A DNA stretch of 9,285 bases, taken from the NCBI GenBank assembly GCA_003648245.1, contig QMOO01000039.1:1-9285 (forward strand), read 5' to 3'. Made by a program: the position numbers and the translations under genes. Positions 1-6,206 of this stretch are shown here, piece by piece. The notes under the pieces are model-generated. The model was not told the origin of the DNA. It saw only the letters and a program-made list of their open reading frames with translations, and ran no database searches. This stretch comes from Caldisericota bacterium (GTDB taxonomy: Bacteria > Caldisericota > Caldisericia > B22-G15). Every line of letters begins with the position of its first letter. Positions within the stretch are counted from its first letter, which is position 1.

Positions 1-305
1 ACCAGAGGAGATGAAAGAACTCTTTCCTCTTGTGGAAAAATTAATGAAGAATCTTTGAAAACAATACCAAAATTTACTGCCCCTTTTCCTCTAATTTTAA
101 GACTATACAGCTTATCTTTCTTCGAAAGTTCATAAGAGTAATTTTCAAACTTACCCTTACCTAACCCCGGAGTTATTTTAGCACCTGTTTTTACATCTTT
201 TAAGTAAAAATTAACTACGTTACCCTCTTCACCTATGGCAGGTTTAAGTGGTACAGTTAGAAAAAGAATTACCAAAATTATTACCAAGAACTTTATAATT
301 TTCAC
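1..305 (-). CDS. Secreted protein of unknown function, C-terminus cut off by window edge
   Basis: About 101 residues of an open frame run from a GTG at 305 off the left edge, so only the N-terminus is present. Residues 1-25 form a clear Sec signal peptide: a KIIKF basic start, a hydrophobic stretch rich in V, I and L (about 7-19), and a likely cleavage near KPAIG before an acidic EEGN. The mature part is polar, probably beta-rich and lacks cysteine. I recognise no family. The start was chosen because it puts the signal peptide at the N-terminus, and an upstream in-frame TAA limits extension. The overlapping ATG (306-304) runs straight into TGA. No Shine-Dalgarno sequence precedes the GTG, but a perfect TATAAT lies 6 nt upstream, which suggests a leaderless mRNA. 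It diverges from the secreted FN3/Ig protein, so both may serve the cell envelope. The exported nature is well supported; the function is unknown. Confidence 0.7.
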   Translation of the reverse strand, partial: MKIIKFLVIILVILFLTVPLKPAIGEEGNVVNFYLKDVKTGAKITPGLGKGKFENYSYELSKKDKLYSLKIRGKGAVNFGIVFKDSSLIFPQEERVLSSPL

Positions 306-342
306 ATTTAAATTATATAATAAATTTGTTTATAATATATAT
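306..342. promoter_or_regulatory. Divergent AT-rich promoter hub between two secreted-protein genes
   Basis: The stretch is nearly pure A/T and holds several perfect TATAAT hexamers. On the minus strand one spans 317-312, ending 6 nt before the GTG at 305. On the plus strand there is one at 316-321 and another at 331-336. The 316-321 and 317-312 boxes are the two arms of a 10-bp palindrome (312-321, attatataat). For the 331-336 box a weak -35 (TTTAAA, 307-312) lies 18 bp upstream. This would give a start near 343 and a leader of about 28 nt holding GGAGG. In such AT-rich DNA some TATAAT matches are expected by chance, so the assignment of individual boxes is tentative. Confidence 0.45.
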
Positions 343-370
343 TGAGAAAATTTTCACATGGAGGATAAAA

Positions 371-1645
371 ATGAAGAGAGGTATTATATTAATTTTGATT
401 GTTTTTGCACTGGTGTTATTTAACTCATCTGCTTTATCAAAAGATATATTTAAGCCACCTTCTAAGGTCGAAGGAGTAAAAGTTCAACAAATAGGATTAA
501 AGGTGAAAATTGAATGGAATATGGCAATACCCGGTGATTACCCCATAGCAGGTTATGAAATATTTAGAGGAACAGATAAATTGAATCTTCGCTCCATAGC
601 TAAGGTTGAAAGAAATATTACAAGTTTTGTTGATTATAATGTATTTCTTAATGAAACATACTATTACAGTGTAAGTGCCTTTGATGATAAGAATAACTAT
701 TCAGAAGCAAGCGATATAGTCTCTATAACCGTTGTGGATAAAAACCCCCCAGATCTTGTTATTCTTGAACCAGAAGATAACAATTTCTATACTAAGGAAG
801 CTGAGATTGATCTTCTTGTGGGTGTTAGAGACTATGAGAGCGGCTTAAAAGATTTAAAAGTCAACGGTGAGAAGATAAATAGATGTGGCTGTTCAACATT
901 TAGAAAAACCCTTAAACTTAAAGAAGGAAGAAATGAATTTATTATTGAAGCAACCGATCATGCTGGTAACACAAGTGTAAAAAAACTCATTATATATAAG
1001 GATACAACTCCACCAGAAATCGATATTTTTATCCCTGATGAAGTTTATAATGAGAATTTGGTTTTAAAGGGCAGGGTTACAGACAACCTTTCAGGTATTA
1101 AAATTTTAAAGATCAACGGAATTATTATTGAAGTGGATAATAATGGGAGCTTCGATACCATTCTTCTCCTTAAAGAAGGTAGAAATAAAATAACTATTGA
1201 GACTATTGATAACATGGAAAACAAGGTTGAAAAAACATTTTATGTTACCTATATAAACTATATAGAGATTAAGATCTTTGTTGGGAAAAGACACTTCTAT
1301 GTGAATGATAAAGTGGGAAAAATGGATGTACCCCCTTTAATAATTAATGGAAGAACTTTTGTTCCAGTAAGATTTATTGTAGAAGGAATAGGTGGAAAGA
1401 TTAGCTGGAATAGAATAGAAAGAAGTGTTGAGATAGTATACAAAAATAAGAGCCTGAAGTTCTGGATTGGTAAAGAATTTGCATTAGTAAATGGTAAGAG
1501 GATATTGATTGACGAGGATTTGAAAATAAAGCCTTTTATCATTAATGGGAGAACAATGCTTCCAGTAAGATTTATAGCCGAGGTACTAAATTTCTCTATT
1601 TCATGGAATCCTTTTGAAAGAAGTATAACTCTTAAATATCCATAA
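371..1645 (+). CDS. Secreted multidomain protein: FN3, two Ig-like domains, copper-amine-oxidase-N-like repeats
   Basis: A 424-aa exported protein. The start is the ATG at 371, because GGAGG (360-364) sits 6 nt before it and the next residues are a signal peptide (about 1-23, with a hydrophobic core IILILIVFALVLF). An upstream in-frame ATG at 326 has no such site. Domains: fibronectin type III (about 29-121, ending in YYYSVSAFDD); two bacterial Ig-like domains (about 126-212 and 213-297), both with the LKEGRN...IE.TD..N pattern; then two tandem repeats (about 300-360 and 361-424), each with ING-R-T..(V/L)PVRFI and ISWN..ERS. The last pattern is typical of the copper amine oxidase N-terminal-like domain. 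In bacteria this domain usually occurs as a surface or wall module without any oxidase, and no catalytic oxidase domain is present here. The likely role is structural or adhesive at the cell surface (inference). The gene ends convergent with metG, 17 bp apart, with no visible hairpin terminator. Confidence 0.85.
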   Translation: MKRGIILILIVFALVLFNSSALSKDIFKPPSKVEGVKVQQIGLKVKIEWNMAIPGDYPIAGYEIFRGTDKLNLRSIAKVERNITSFVDYNVFLNETYYYSVSAFDDKNNYSEASDIVSITVVDKNPPDLVILEPEDNNFYTKEAEIDLLVGVRDYESGLKDLKVNGEKINRCGCSTFRKTLKLKEGRNEFIIEATDHAGNTSVKKLIIYKDTTPPEIDIFIPDEVYNENLVLKGRVTDNLSGIKILKINGIIIEVDNNGSFDTILLLKEGRNKITIETIDNMENKVEKTFYVTYINYIEIKIFVGKRHFYVNDKVGKMDVPPLIINGRTFVPVRFIVEGIGGKISWNRIERSVEIVYKNKSLKFWIGKEFALVNGKRILIDEDLKIKPFIINGRTMLPVRFIAEVLNFSISWNPFERSITLKYP

Positions 1646-1662
1646 TTTTTTATTTCTCAAAA

Positions 1663-1998
1663 TTAGGTAATTCTGGTTCCAGTTGGTACATCTTTATCTG
1701 GAGTTAAAATAGCAATAGTATTTTCTGTTGTTGCAGCAAGAAGCATCCCCTGAGAAAGTACACCTCTTAATTTTCTTGGTTTTAGATTTTTGATTACTAT
1801 TATCTTTTTTCCAATAAGCTCCTCTGGTTTGTAGTATTCTGCTATTCCTGCTGCAAGGGTTCTTGTTTCATCTCCAATATTTATGGTGAGTTTCAATAAT
1901 TTATCAGCTCCTTCAATTTTTTCTGCGTTAACTATTTCAGCAACTCTTAAGTCTAACTTTTTAAAATCCTCTATTGTGATATATTCTTCTTCAGCCAT
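1663..1998 (-). CDS. Possible internally initiated Trbp111-like tRNA-binding protein (in frame within metG)
   Basis: Within metG, AAGGAGG (2007-2013) is followed after 8 nt by ATG at 1998 (Met522 of MetRS). This is a Shine-Dalgarno and spacing as good as any start in the window. Translation from it would give 111 residues beginning MAEEEYITIEDF, which is exactly the MetRS C-terminal tRNA-binding OB-fold domain. Stand-alone proteins of this fold (Trbp111 of Aquifex aeolicus, CsaA) act as homodimers that bind tRNA structure, and bacterial MetRS C-domains also dimerise. A free copy could therefore form mixed dimers with full-length MetRS or act alone (inference). The site could also be a relic of a once separate gene fused to metG, or chance, since the linker there is Lys/Glu-rich and AAGGAGGAA encodes such residues. 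This entry is an alternative product, not a separate locus. Confidence 0.45.
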   Translation of the reverse strand: MAEEEYITIEDFKKLDLRVAEIVNAEKIEGADKLLKLTINIGDETRTLAAGIAEYYKPEELIGKKIIVIKNLKPRKLRGVLSQGMLLAATTENTIAILTPDKDVPTGTRIT

Positions 1999-3561
1999 CT
2001 TTTTTTCCTCCTTTACTTTTAATTTCTCTTCAACTCTTGGAAAGATTGGTGGAATTTTTTCTATTTTGTATCCACCCTTCCATGGGAAGAGTTTTTCTTT
2101 AATTAATGTTCCTTCCTCGTCTTTCTTTCCTAAGGACTTAAAGAACAGTTTTACACTTTCTGGCATAATAGGTGAAATCAAATGAAGAACTATTTCAAGT
2201 CCATGAAGAACGGTGGAAAGAACAACTTCTGCCTCTTCTTTGTCTCCCTCTTTAATAAGTCTCCAGGGAGCCTTTGAATCAAGATACTTGTTTAATGTAT
2301 TTGCAAGTACATTTATCTTAACAGGAACTTCTGAGAGTTTAAGTTCATTATAGAGACTTACAATTTCATCAAAACTTCTCTCAAATGTTACATAATAACC
2401 CCTATCGTACCCTTCACTTAAAGAACCCTCAAAAAATTTGACTGCAAGGTTTGTTGTCCTGTTTAAAAGATTTCCAAGATCGTTGGCAAGTTCTGTGTTG
2501 TATCTTGTTATAAATGATGAATAGGAGAAGTTTCCATCTTCTCCAAAAGCCATATCTTTTAAGATGTAATAACGGAATACATCGATAGCAAGTTTTTTAT
2601 CTATATTGGTCTTTTCCATAAACCACTCTATGACTTCCTCGGGTTTTATAAAGTTTCCTTTGGACTTACTCATTTTCTCACCTTCAGCAAGCCAGAAACC
2701 ATGAGCAAATACCTTTTTTGGCAATGGAAGCTCCATCCCCATCAACATTGCAGGCCAGATAACACTATGGAATCGAGTTATATCCTTACCTATAAGATGT
2801 AGATCTGCTGGCCAATATTTATCAAATTTTTCCTCATCTTGAAGATAGCCTGAAACAGTAACATAATTTATTAAAGCATCGAACCACACATATATTACGG
2901 CATTTGGATCACCTGGAACTGGAATTCCCCAACCTATACCTTTTCTTGATATAGAGACATCCTTGAGACCACTCTTAATAAGAGACAGCATTTCATTGTA
3001 TCTTGACTTTGGTTCAACAAAATCTGGATGAGATAAATAATACTCAAGTAGTCTGTTCTCATATTTAGAGAGAGCAAAGAAATAATTCTCTTCTTTTACT
3101 TTTTCAACAGATCTTTTACATACAGGACAGAGATTCCCTGGAAGTAGCTCATCCTCTGAGAAGAAAGTTTCGTCATATATACAGTACCACCCTTCATATA
3201 TACCCTTGTATATATCCCCCTTATCCATGAGAGTTTTAAAAAAATGGGTTACAACTTTTTTATGTTTTTCTTCACTTGTTCTTATAAAAGTATTAAAAGA
3301 GATGTTAAAATCTTTGAATGTTTTTTTCCAGAAATCAGAAAGATTGTCAACATAATCTTTTACCGGTATTCCTTTCTCGTCAGCAATTCTTTTTATCTTT
3401 ACTGCATGTTCATCAGTTCCTGTTGAGAATAATACATCATACCCCTGTTTTCTCTTTGCTCTTGCAATTATATCGGCAATACTTGTTGTGTATAGATGTC
3501 CAATATGTGGTTTGTCGTTTACATAATAGATTGGAGTGGTGACAAAAAACTTCTTATCCAT
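1663..3561 (-). CDS. metG: Methionyl-tRNA synthetase with C-terminal tRNA-binding domain
   Basis: A 632-aa class I synthetase that charges tRNA-Met with methionine using ATP. The ATG at 3561 is chosen because AAGGAGGA (about 3568-3575) lies 6 nt upstream and it gives the usual MetRS N-terminus. A TTG at 3618 would add 19 unconserved residues. Visible parts: HIGH motif at 19-22, KMSKS at 296-300, a connective-peptide zinc region (C127, C145, C148), the anticodon-binding helix bundle (about 355-500) with the N-R and APW signatures (W433), a charged linker (about 508-525), and an OB-fold Trbp111-type tRNA-binding domain (about 530-632, with DLRVAEI, AGIAEYY, NLKPRKLRG and SQGM). The usual fourth zinc ligand position is Asp130 instead of Cys. 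It is the last gene of the minus-strand unit, 71 nt after rsmI, with its own strong Shine-Dalgarno. No T-box or terminator is evident in that gap. An internal ribosome binding site precedes Met522 (separate entry). Confidence 0.97.
   Translation of the reverse strand: MDKKFFVTTPIYYVNDKPHIGHLYTTSIADIIARAKRKQGYDVLFSTGTDEHAVKIKRIADEKGIPVKDYVDNLSDFWKKTFKDFNISFNTFIRTSEEKHKKVVTHFFKTLMDKGDIYKGIYEGWYCIYDETFFSEDELLPGNLCPVCKRSVEKVKEENYFFALSKYENRLLEYYLSHPDFVEPKSRYNEMLSLIKSGLKDVSISRKGIGWGIPVPGDPNAVIYVWFDALINYVTVSGYLQDEEKFDKYWPADLHLIGKDITRFHSVIWPAMLMGMELPLPKKVFAHGFWLAEGEKMSKSKGNFIKPEEVIEWFMEKTNIDKKLAIDVFRYYILKDMAFGEDGNFSYSSFITRYNTELANDLGNLLNRTTNLAVKFFEGSLSEGYDRGYYVTFERSFDEIVSLYNELKLSEVPVKINVLANTLNKYLDSKAPWRLIKEGDKEEAEVVLSTVLHGLEIVLHLISPIMPESVKLFFKSLGKKDEEGTLIKEKLFPWKGGYKIEKIPPIFPRVEEKLKVKEEKKMAEEEYITIEDFKKLDLRVAEIVNAEKIEGADKLLKLTINIGDETRTLAAGIAEYYKPEELIGKKIIVIKNLKPRKLRGVLSQGMLLAATTENTIAILTPDKDVPTGTRIT
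2007..2013 (-). promoter_or_regulatory. Internal Shine-Dalgarno sequence within metG
   Basis: AAGGAGG on the minus strand, 8 nt from the ATG at 1998, inside codons for the charged linker of MetRS. The match to the anti-Shine-Dalgarno is as long as those in front of the metG start (about 3568-3575) and the rtcB start (6195-6201). Confidence 0.5.
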
Positions 3562-3632
3562 ATCTTTTCCTCCTTCTTCTCTTTTAGTAAATTTTAACTT
3601 AACTCCTTTATATTTCAAGGGAAGAAACTTTG

Positions 3633-4445
3633 TTACTCATCTCTTAACTCTAATCTTTTATAAACCTTGTTTCGTATGCCTTTATATTTATTTGTAAGAA
3701 ATTTCAGAATGTCTTTCTTTGTAAAATTTAATTTAAGTAGCAATTCAAAATCACTCTCCCATTCTTCCTTCTCTCCTCCCTCTAAAACCACAGTCCACTC
3801 TCCTTTTATATTCTTATCCTTAAGGAAGTCATAGGCTTCCTTTAATGTGCCTCTTATTATTTCCTCGTGTATCTTTGTTAATTCTTTTATTAAAGCGATC
3901 TTTCTTTCAGGAAACCTCTTCGCCAGATAGTTAATGGTGTCTACAAGTCTATGGGGTGATTCAAAGAAAACGATGGTGGTATCAAGATAAAAATATTTTT
4001 TAATTACTCTCTCCCTTTCTTTTTCCTTCTTTGGAAAAAATCCAATGAATAAAAATGGTGTAGAAGCAATTCCAGAGATAACAAGAGATGAAATTGCTGA
4101 GGAAGGTCCAGGCACAATTCTTATCTCTATATCCTCTTTTATACATTCATCTATAAGTTTCTCTCCTGGGTCTGAAATACAGGGAGTTCCTGCATCAGAC
4201 ATAAGAGCTATATTTTTTCCGGATAACAGGTATGAGAGAATCTCTTTCCTTCTCTTTTTTTCATTACCCTCATGGTACGAAATGAGTTTCTTATTTATTT
4301 TATATCTGTTTAGAAGTTTGCTTGTAACTCTTGTATCTTCGCAGACGATTAAATCTACCTTCCTTAACACTTTAAGTGCTCTAATGGTAATATCATCAAG
4401 GTTACCTATGGGACCACTTACAATGAAAAGTTTTCCTTTATTCAC
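3633..4445 (-). CDS. rsmI: 16S rRNA (cytidine(1402)-2'-O)-methyltransferase RsmI
   Basis: A 270-aa SAM-dependent methyltransferase of the tetrapyrrole-methylase fold, which 2'-O-methylates C1402 in the decoding centre of 16S rRNA. Family signatures seen: GPIGNLDDIT (11-20), CEDTR (35-39), SDAGTPCISDPG (83-94), VPGPSS (111-116), FESPHRL (161-167), KELTKIHEE..RG (187-199) and GEWTVVLEG (215-223). These are followed by the small C-terminal helical domain (about 240-267, FTKKDILKFL...NKVYKRL). Length is normal. The start is GTG at 4445: an in-frame TGA at 4463-4461 lies just upstream, and no other start codon comes before the conserved N-terminus. The ATG one base upstream reads directly into TGA. 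The Roadblock gene's TAA ends 1 nt before this start and only a weak GAGAAG precedes it, so translation is probably coupled to the upstream gene. Confidence 0.96.
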   Translation of the reverse strand: MNKGKLFIVSGPIGNLDDITIRALKVLRKVDLIVCEDTRVTSKLLNRYKINKKLISYHEGNEKKRRKEILSYLLSGKNIALMSDAGTPCISDPGEKLIDECIKEDIEIRIVPGPSSAISSLVISGIASTPFLFIGFFPKKEKERERVIKKYFYLDTTIVFFESPHRLVDTINYLAKRFPERKIALIKELTKIHEEIIRGTLKEAYDFLKDKNIKGEWTVVLEGGEKEEWESDFELLLKLNFTKKDILKFLTNKYKGIRNKVYKRLELRDE

Positions 4446-4446
4446 A

Positions 4447-4794
4447 TTAGTACGTACTTCTCAGTTGTTTTATAACCTTGTTTAGATTGTATTTTATTGT
4501 CCCCAAGTTTCCAGCTTTTGTTGTTAATATAATAAGAACATAGTTTAAAATTTTATAGATGAGAAACCTGCCTCTCTTTGTTTCTACAATCATTTCCTCT
4601 ATATCACCCATTTCAAGACTACTCGCTATCTCTTCCCAAAAACCTATAATAGAAACCCCCAGGCCTCCGAGTACCTTTTCGTCAATATCCAGAGTAAGTT
4701 TTGCCATGTGATCTTCAAGATCATTGGAATAAAGCACTGCACCCACTACACCCGGTATATTAATTATCTCGTTTAAAACTTCTTCTTTTCCCAT
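4447..4794 (-). CDS. Roadblock/LC7-domain protein (MglB-like)
   Basis: A small 115-aa protein spanning a single Roadblock/LC7 domain. Visible hallmarks are the opening INIPGVVGAVLYSNDLEDHM (11-30), a central helix with GFWEEIASSLEMGDIEEMIVE (51-71), the strand pair RGRFLIYKILNYVLIILTTKAGNLG (74-98) and a closing amphipathic helix (about 99-112). Roadblock proteins form dimers and commonly act with small Ras-like GTPases (for example MglB with MglA), or as scaffolds. No GTPase gene is in this window, so the partner is unknown. The ATG at 4794 shares its A with the stop of the TPR gene (TAATG), and AGGAG (4803-4807) sits 8 nt upstream, pointing to coupled synthesis and probably a physical or functional link with the TPR protein (inference). 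The fold call rests on pattern only; sequence conservation in this family is low. Confidence 0.75.
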   Translation of the reverse strand: MGKEEVLNEIINIPGVVGAVLYSNDLEDHMAKLTLDIDEKVLGGLGVSIIGFWEEIASSLEMGDIEEMIVETKRGRFLIYKILNYVLIILTTKAGNLGTIKYNLNKVIKQLRSTY

Positions 4795-6071
4795 TATATC
4801 TTCTCCTTTCCCTCCTTTAGTGCTTTTGTAAACATTTCTATTGCCTCTCTATACATTTTTTTCTTAAGATATTCTATACCTTTATCCTTAAAATACTCAA
4901 CCCCCTTCTCTGTGGTATCAGAGCCAGTTTCTTCAAATACCTTACTTTCTGAAATTTCTTTTTGCTGGGGTGTTTCCTTTGTTTCCTCAATTTCTATTTC
5001 TCGTGGAGCTTCTTCTGTCTTCTTATCTAAGATTTCCTCTTCTGAAATTTCTTTCTCTTCAACTTTTTCTTCTTCTGTAAAAACTTCTTCTGAAATTTCT
5101 TTCTCAGGGGTTTCTTCCTCTTTGGCTTGTATCTCAGCGGTCTCCCCTCTAACTTCTTCAGTTATTTCCTTGTCAGCTACCACTTTTTCAGATGACCCTT
5201 CTGTTTTTTCTGGTTTAAGAATATCTTTAAATTTTCTAAGTATATATTCTACTATAATTTTCTCTAAGGTTTTCATCTCAGGTAAATCATTTATATCTAT
5301 GTGAACACTCTCTATATTTTTCGCTTCTTCCTTTAATTCAGGAAGAAGGGGATTAACTTCAAAGGCTTTTTTCCAGTTTTCCCCCTTTCTTAGATCATCG
5401 CCTATAATAGAATATACTTTGCCTAAGTTGTATAAAGCTTTTGGGTAATATGGATGATAAATTAATATTCTTTCTAAAACAGAAATCGCCTCAGACAACC
5501 TGTCTTCTTGTATTAGAGATATTGCATAAAGAACTTCATATGGAACTTTCCCTCCTTCCTCCTCCTTGATTTTTAGAACACTGGATGAAGAGATAAAACC
5601 TTCTTTTACTTTCTCTTCAATTTTCGCAAAGTTTGAAGAAAACTCTTCTACACTTATCCCTTGAATCTCATAAATATATACTAGCAAATCCTTAATGTAA
5701 TTTACATCCTGATTGTACTCAAAACCTGATTCTAGAATTGCCTCTGCTTCTCTTAGTCTATCCATTTTTATATAAGTTAACGCCAGGAACAAATGAGCAA
5801 ATGGATTTTCTGGATCAATCTTTAAGGCATGTTTAAACTCTTCTTTTGCTGAATTTAGTTCATTTTTTAGTAAGTATGAAAGACCCAGATCTATCTGTAA
5901 TCTAAAGAACCATGGTGAATTCAGCAACCCCTTGAGACTTACAAGGAGTGCTTTATCATATTCACCAGTAAGTATAAGATATTCAGCATATAATGATTGA
6001 GAAGTTAGAAGATAAAGGTTTCTCTCTGCTTTTTTCCTGTAATATTCTGTTCTTTCAAGCAATCTATTCAT
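4794..6071 (-). CDS. TPR-repeat protein with acidic low-complexity region
   Basis: A 425-aa protein with no signal peptide, so probably cytoplasmic. Residues about 20-125 hold TPR-like helix pairs (for example 56-85, with AKEEFKHALKIDPENPFAHLFLALTYI following at 75-101). More lie at about 178-245 (EAISVLERILIYHPYYPKALYNLGKVY). A Glu/Thr/Ser/Lys-rich, probably disordered stretch follows (about 287-390) with four KEI(S/T)E copies, and a final isolated TPR motif ends the protein (about 395-421). TPR units bind other proteins; no enzyme motif is seen. The ATG at 6071 is chosen because the longer frame upstream is only read-through of the tRNA-Arg gene. Its ribosome site is poor: GGGG lies just 3 nt before the ATG. 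A TTG three codons later is an alternative. It overlaps the Roadblock start by 1 nt, suggesting a TPR-Roadblock partnership. Confidence 0.8.
   Translation of the reverse strand: MNRLLERTEYYRKKAERNLYLLTSQSLYAEYLILTGEYDKALLVSLKGLLNSPWFFRLQIDLGLSYLLKNELNSAKEEFKHALKIDPENPFAHLFLALTYIKMDRLREAEAILESGFEYNQDVNYIKDLLVYIYEIQGISVEEFSSNFAKIEEKVKEGFISSSSVLKIKEEEGGKVPYEVLYAISLIQEDRLSEAISVLERILIYHPYYPKALYNLGKVYSIIGDDLRKGENWKKAFEVNPLLPELKEEAKNIESVHIDINDLPEMKTLEKIIVEYILRKFKDILKPEKTEGSSEKVVADKEITEEVRGETAEIQAKEEETPEKEISEEVFTEEEKVEEKEISEEEILDKKTEEAPREIEIEETKETPQQKEISESKVFEETGSDTTEKGVEYFKDKGIEYLKKKMYREAIEMFTKALKEGKEKI
4902..5213 (-). repeat. Acidic low-complexity segment with four KEI(S/T)E units in the TPR protein
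   Basis: This stretch encodes residues 287-390 of the TPR protein, dominated by Glu, Lys, Thr and Ser. Four related hexapeptides occur: KEITEE (301-306), KEISEE (324-329), KEISEE (340-345) and KEISES (371-376). The DNA is repetitive too: on the plus strand the string ctgaaatttcttt appears near 4948, 5042 and 5090. The segment separates the main TPR block from the last TPR motif and is probably a flexible linker. Such regions vary in length between close relatives. Confidence 0.7.
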
Positions 6072-6082
6072 TTTCCCCTTTT

Positions 6083-6158
6083 TGGTGCGCCCGAGAGGAT
6101 TCGAACCTCCACACGTAGCTCCGGAAACTACTGCTCTATCCAGTTGAGCTACGGGCGC
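6083..6158 (-). tRNA. tRNA-Arg, anticodon CCG (reads CGG)
   Basis: The 76-nt minus-strand sequence folds as a full cloverleaf. The 7-bp acceptor stem is perfect (GCGCCCG with CGGGCGC). The D stem is GCTC/GAGC with an AACTGGATA loop. The anticodon stem GTAGT/GCTAC encloses loop TTCCGGA, with anticodon CCG at plus-strand 6122-6124. The variable loop is 4 nt, and the T arm has loop TTCGAAT. The discriminator is A and CCA is encoded (6085-6083). It decodes the rare codon CGG in a genome that favours AGA. The TPR gene starts only 11 nt after the CCA, so the tRNA probably lies in the leader of a longer mRNA and must be cut out. It diverges from rtcB. Confidence 0.97.
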
Positions 6159-6167
6159 TTCGCTTTT

Positions 6168-6196
6168 ATTGTATAATAAAATAAAAACTTCTTCAA
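6168..6196 (-). promoter_or_regulatory. Putative promoter of the tRNA-Arg/TPR/Roadblock/rsmI/metG unit
   Basis: On the minus strand TTGAAG (6196-6191) is followed by a 17-bp spacer and TACAAT (6173-6168), matching the sigma-70 consensus at four and five of six positions. The predicted start near 6161 lies 3 nt before the mature tRNA 5' end. The -10 overlaps the rtcB TATAAT by two bases, and the -35 lies in the rtcB leader next to its Shine-Dalgarno. Confidence 0.5.
6172..6177 (+). promoter_or_regulatory. Putative -10 box of rtcB
   Basis: A perfect TATAAT, giving a predicted start near 6184 and a leader of about 23 nt that holds AAGGAGG (6195-6201), 5 nt before the rtcB ATG. No good -35 is found at 16-18 bp; that position (about 6148-6155) lies inside the tRNA-Arg gene. 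The promoter may therefore be weak or depend on an activator (inference). Confidence 0.45.
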
Positions 6197-6206
6197 GGAG
6201 GAAACT

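Noticed and set aside
326..370. Earlier ATG for the FN3/Ig protein
   Set aside because: It would put charged residues before the signal peptide and has no ribosome site; GGAGG directs the start to 371.
1646..1662. Bidirectional terminator between the FN3/Ig gene and metG
   Set aside because: A T-rich run is present but no inverted repeat able to form a stable stem was found in the 17-bp gap.
3562..3618. N-terminal extension of MetRS from a TTG at 3618
   Set aside because: The 19 added residues are Lys-rich and unlike MetRS, while the ATG at 3561 has a strong Shine-Dalgarno and gives HIGH at the usual position.
3562..3632. T-box or other riboswitch in front of metG
   Set aside because: Only 71 nt lie between rsmI and metG; no T-box sequence, specifier stem or terminator hairpin is visible.
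4045..4485. 146-codon plus-strand ORF opposite rsmI
   Set aside because: It is the shadow of conserved RsmI motifs and has no ribosome site or recognisable domain.
4912..5304. 130-codon plus-strand ORF rich in Ser
   Set aside because: It is the mirror of the Glu-rich linker of the TPR protein (GAA/GAG read as TTC/CTC, with Ser from TCT), with no ribosome site and low complexity.
6083..6158. tRNA as an integration site for a mobile element
   Set aside because: No second copy of the tRNA 3' end, no integrase gene and no change of base use nearby were seen; both flanks are ordinary genes.
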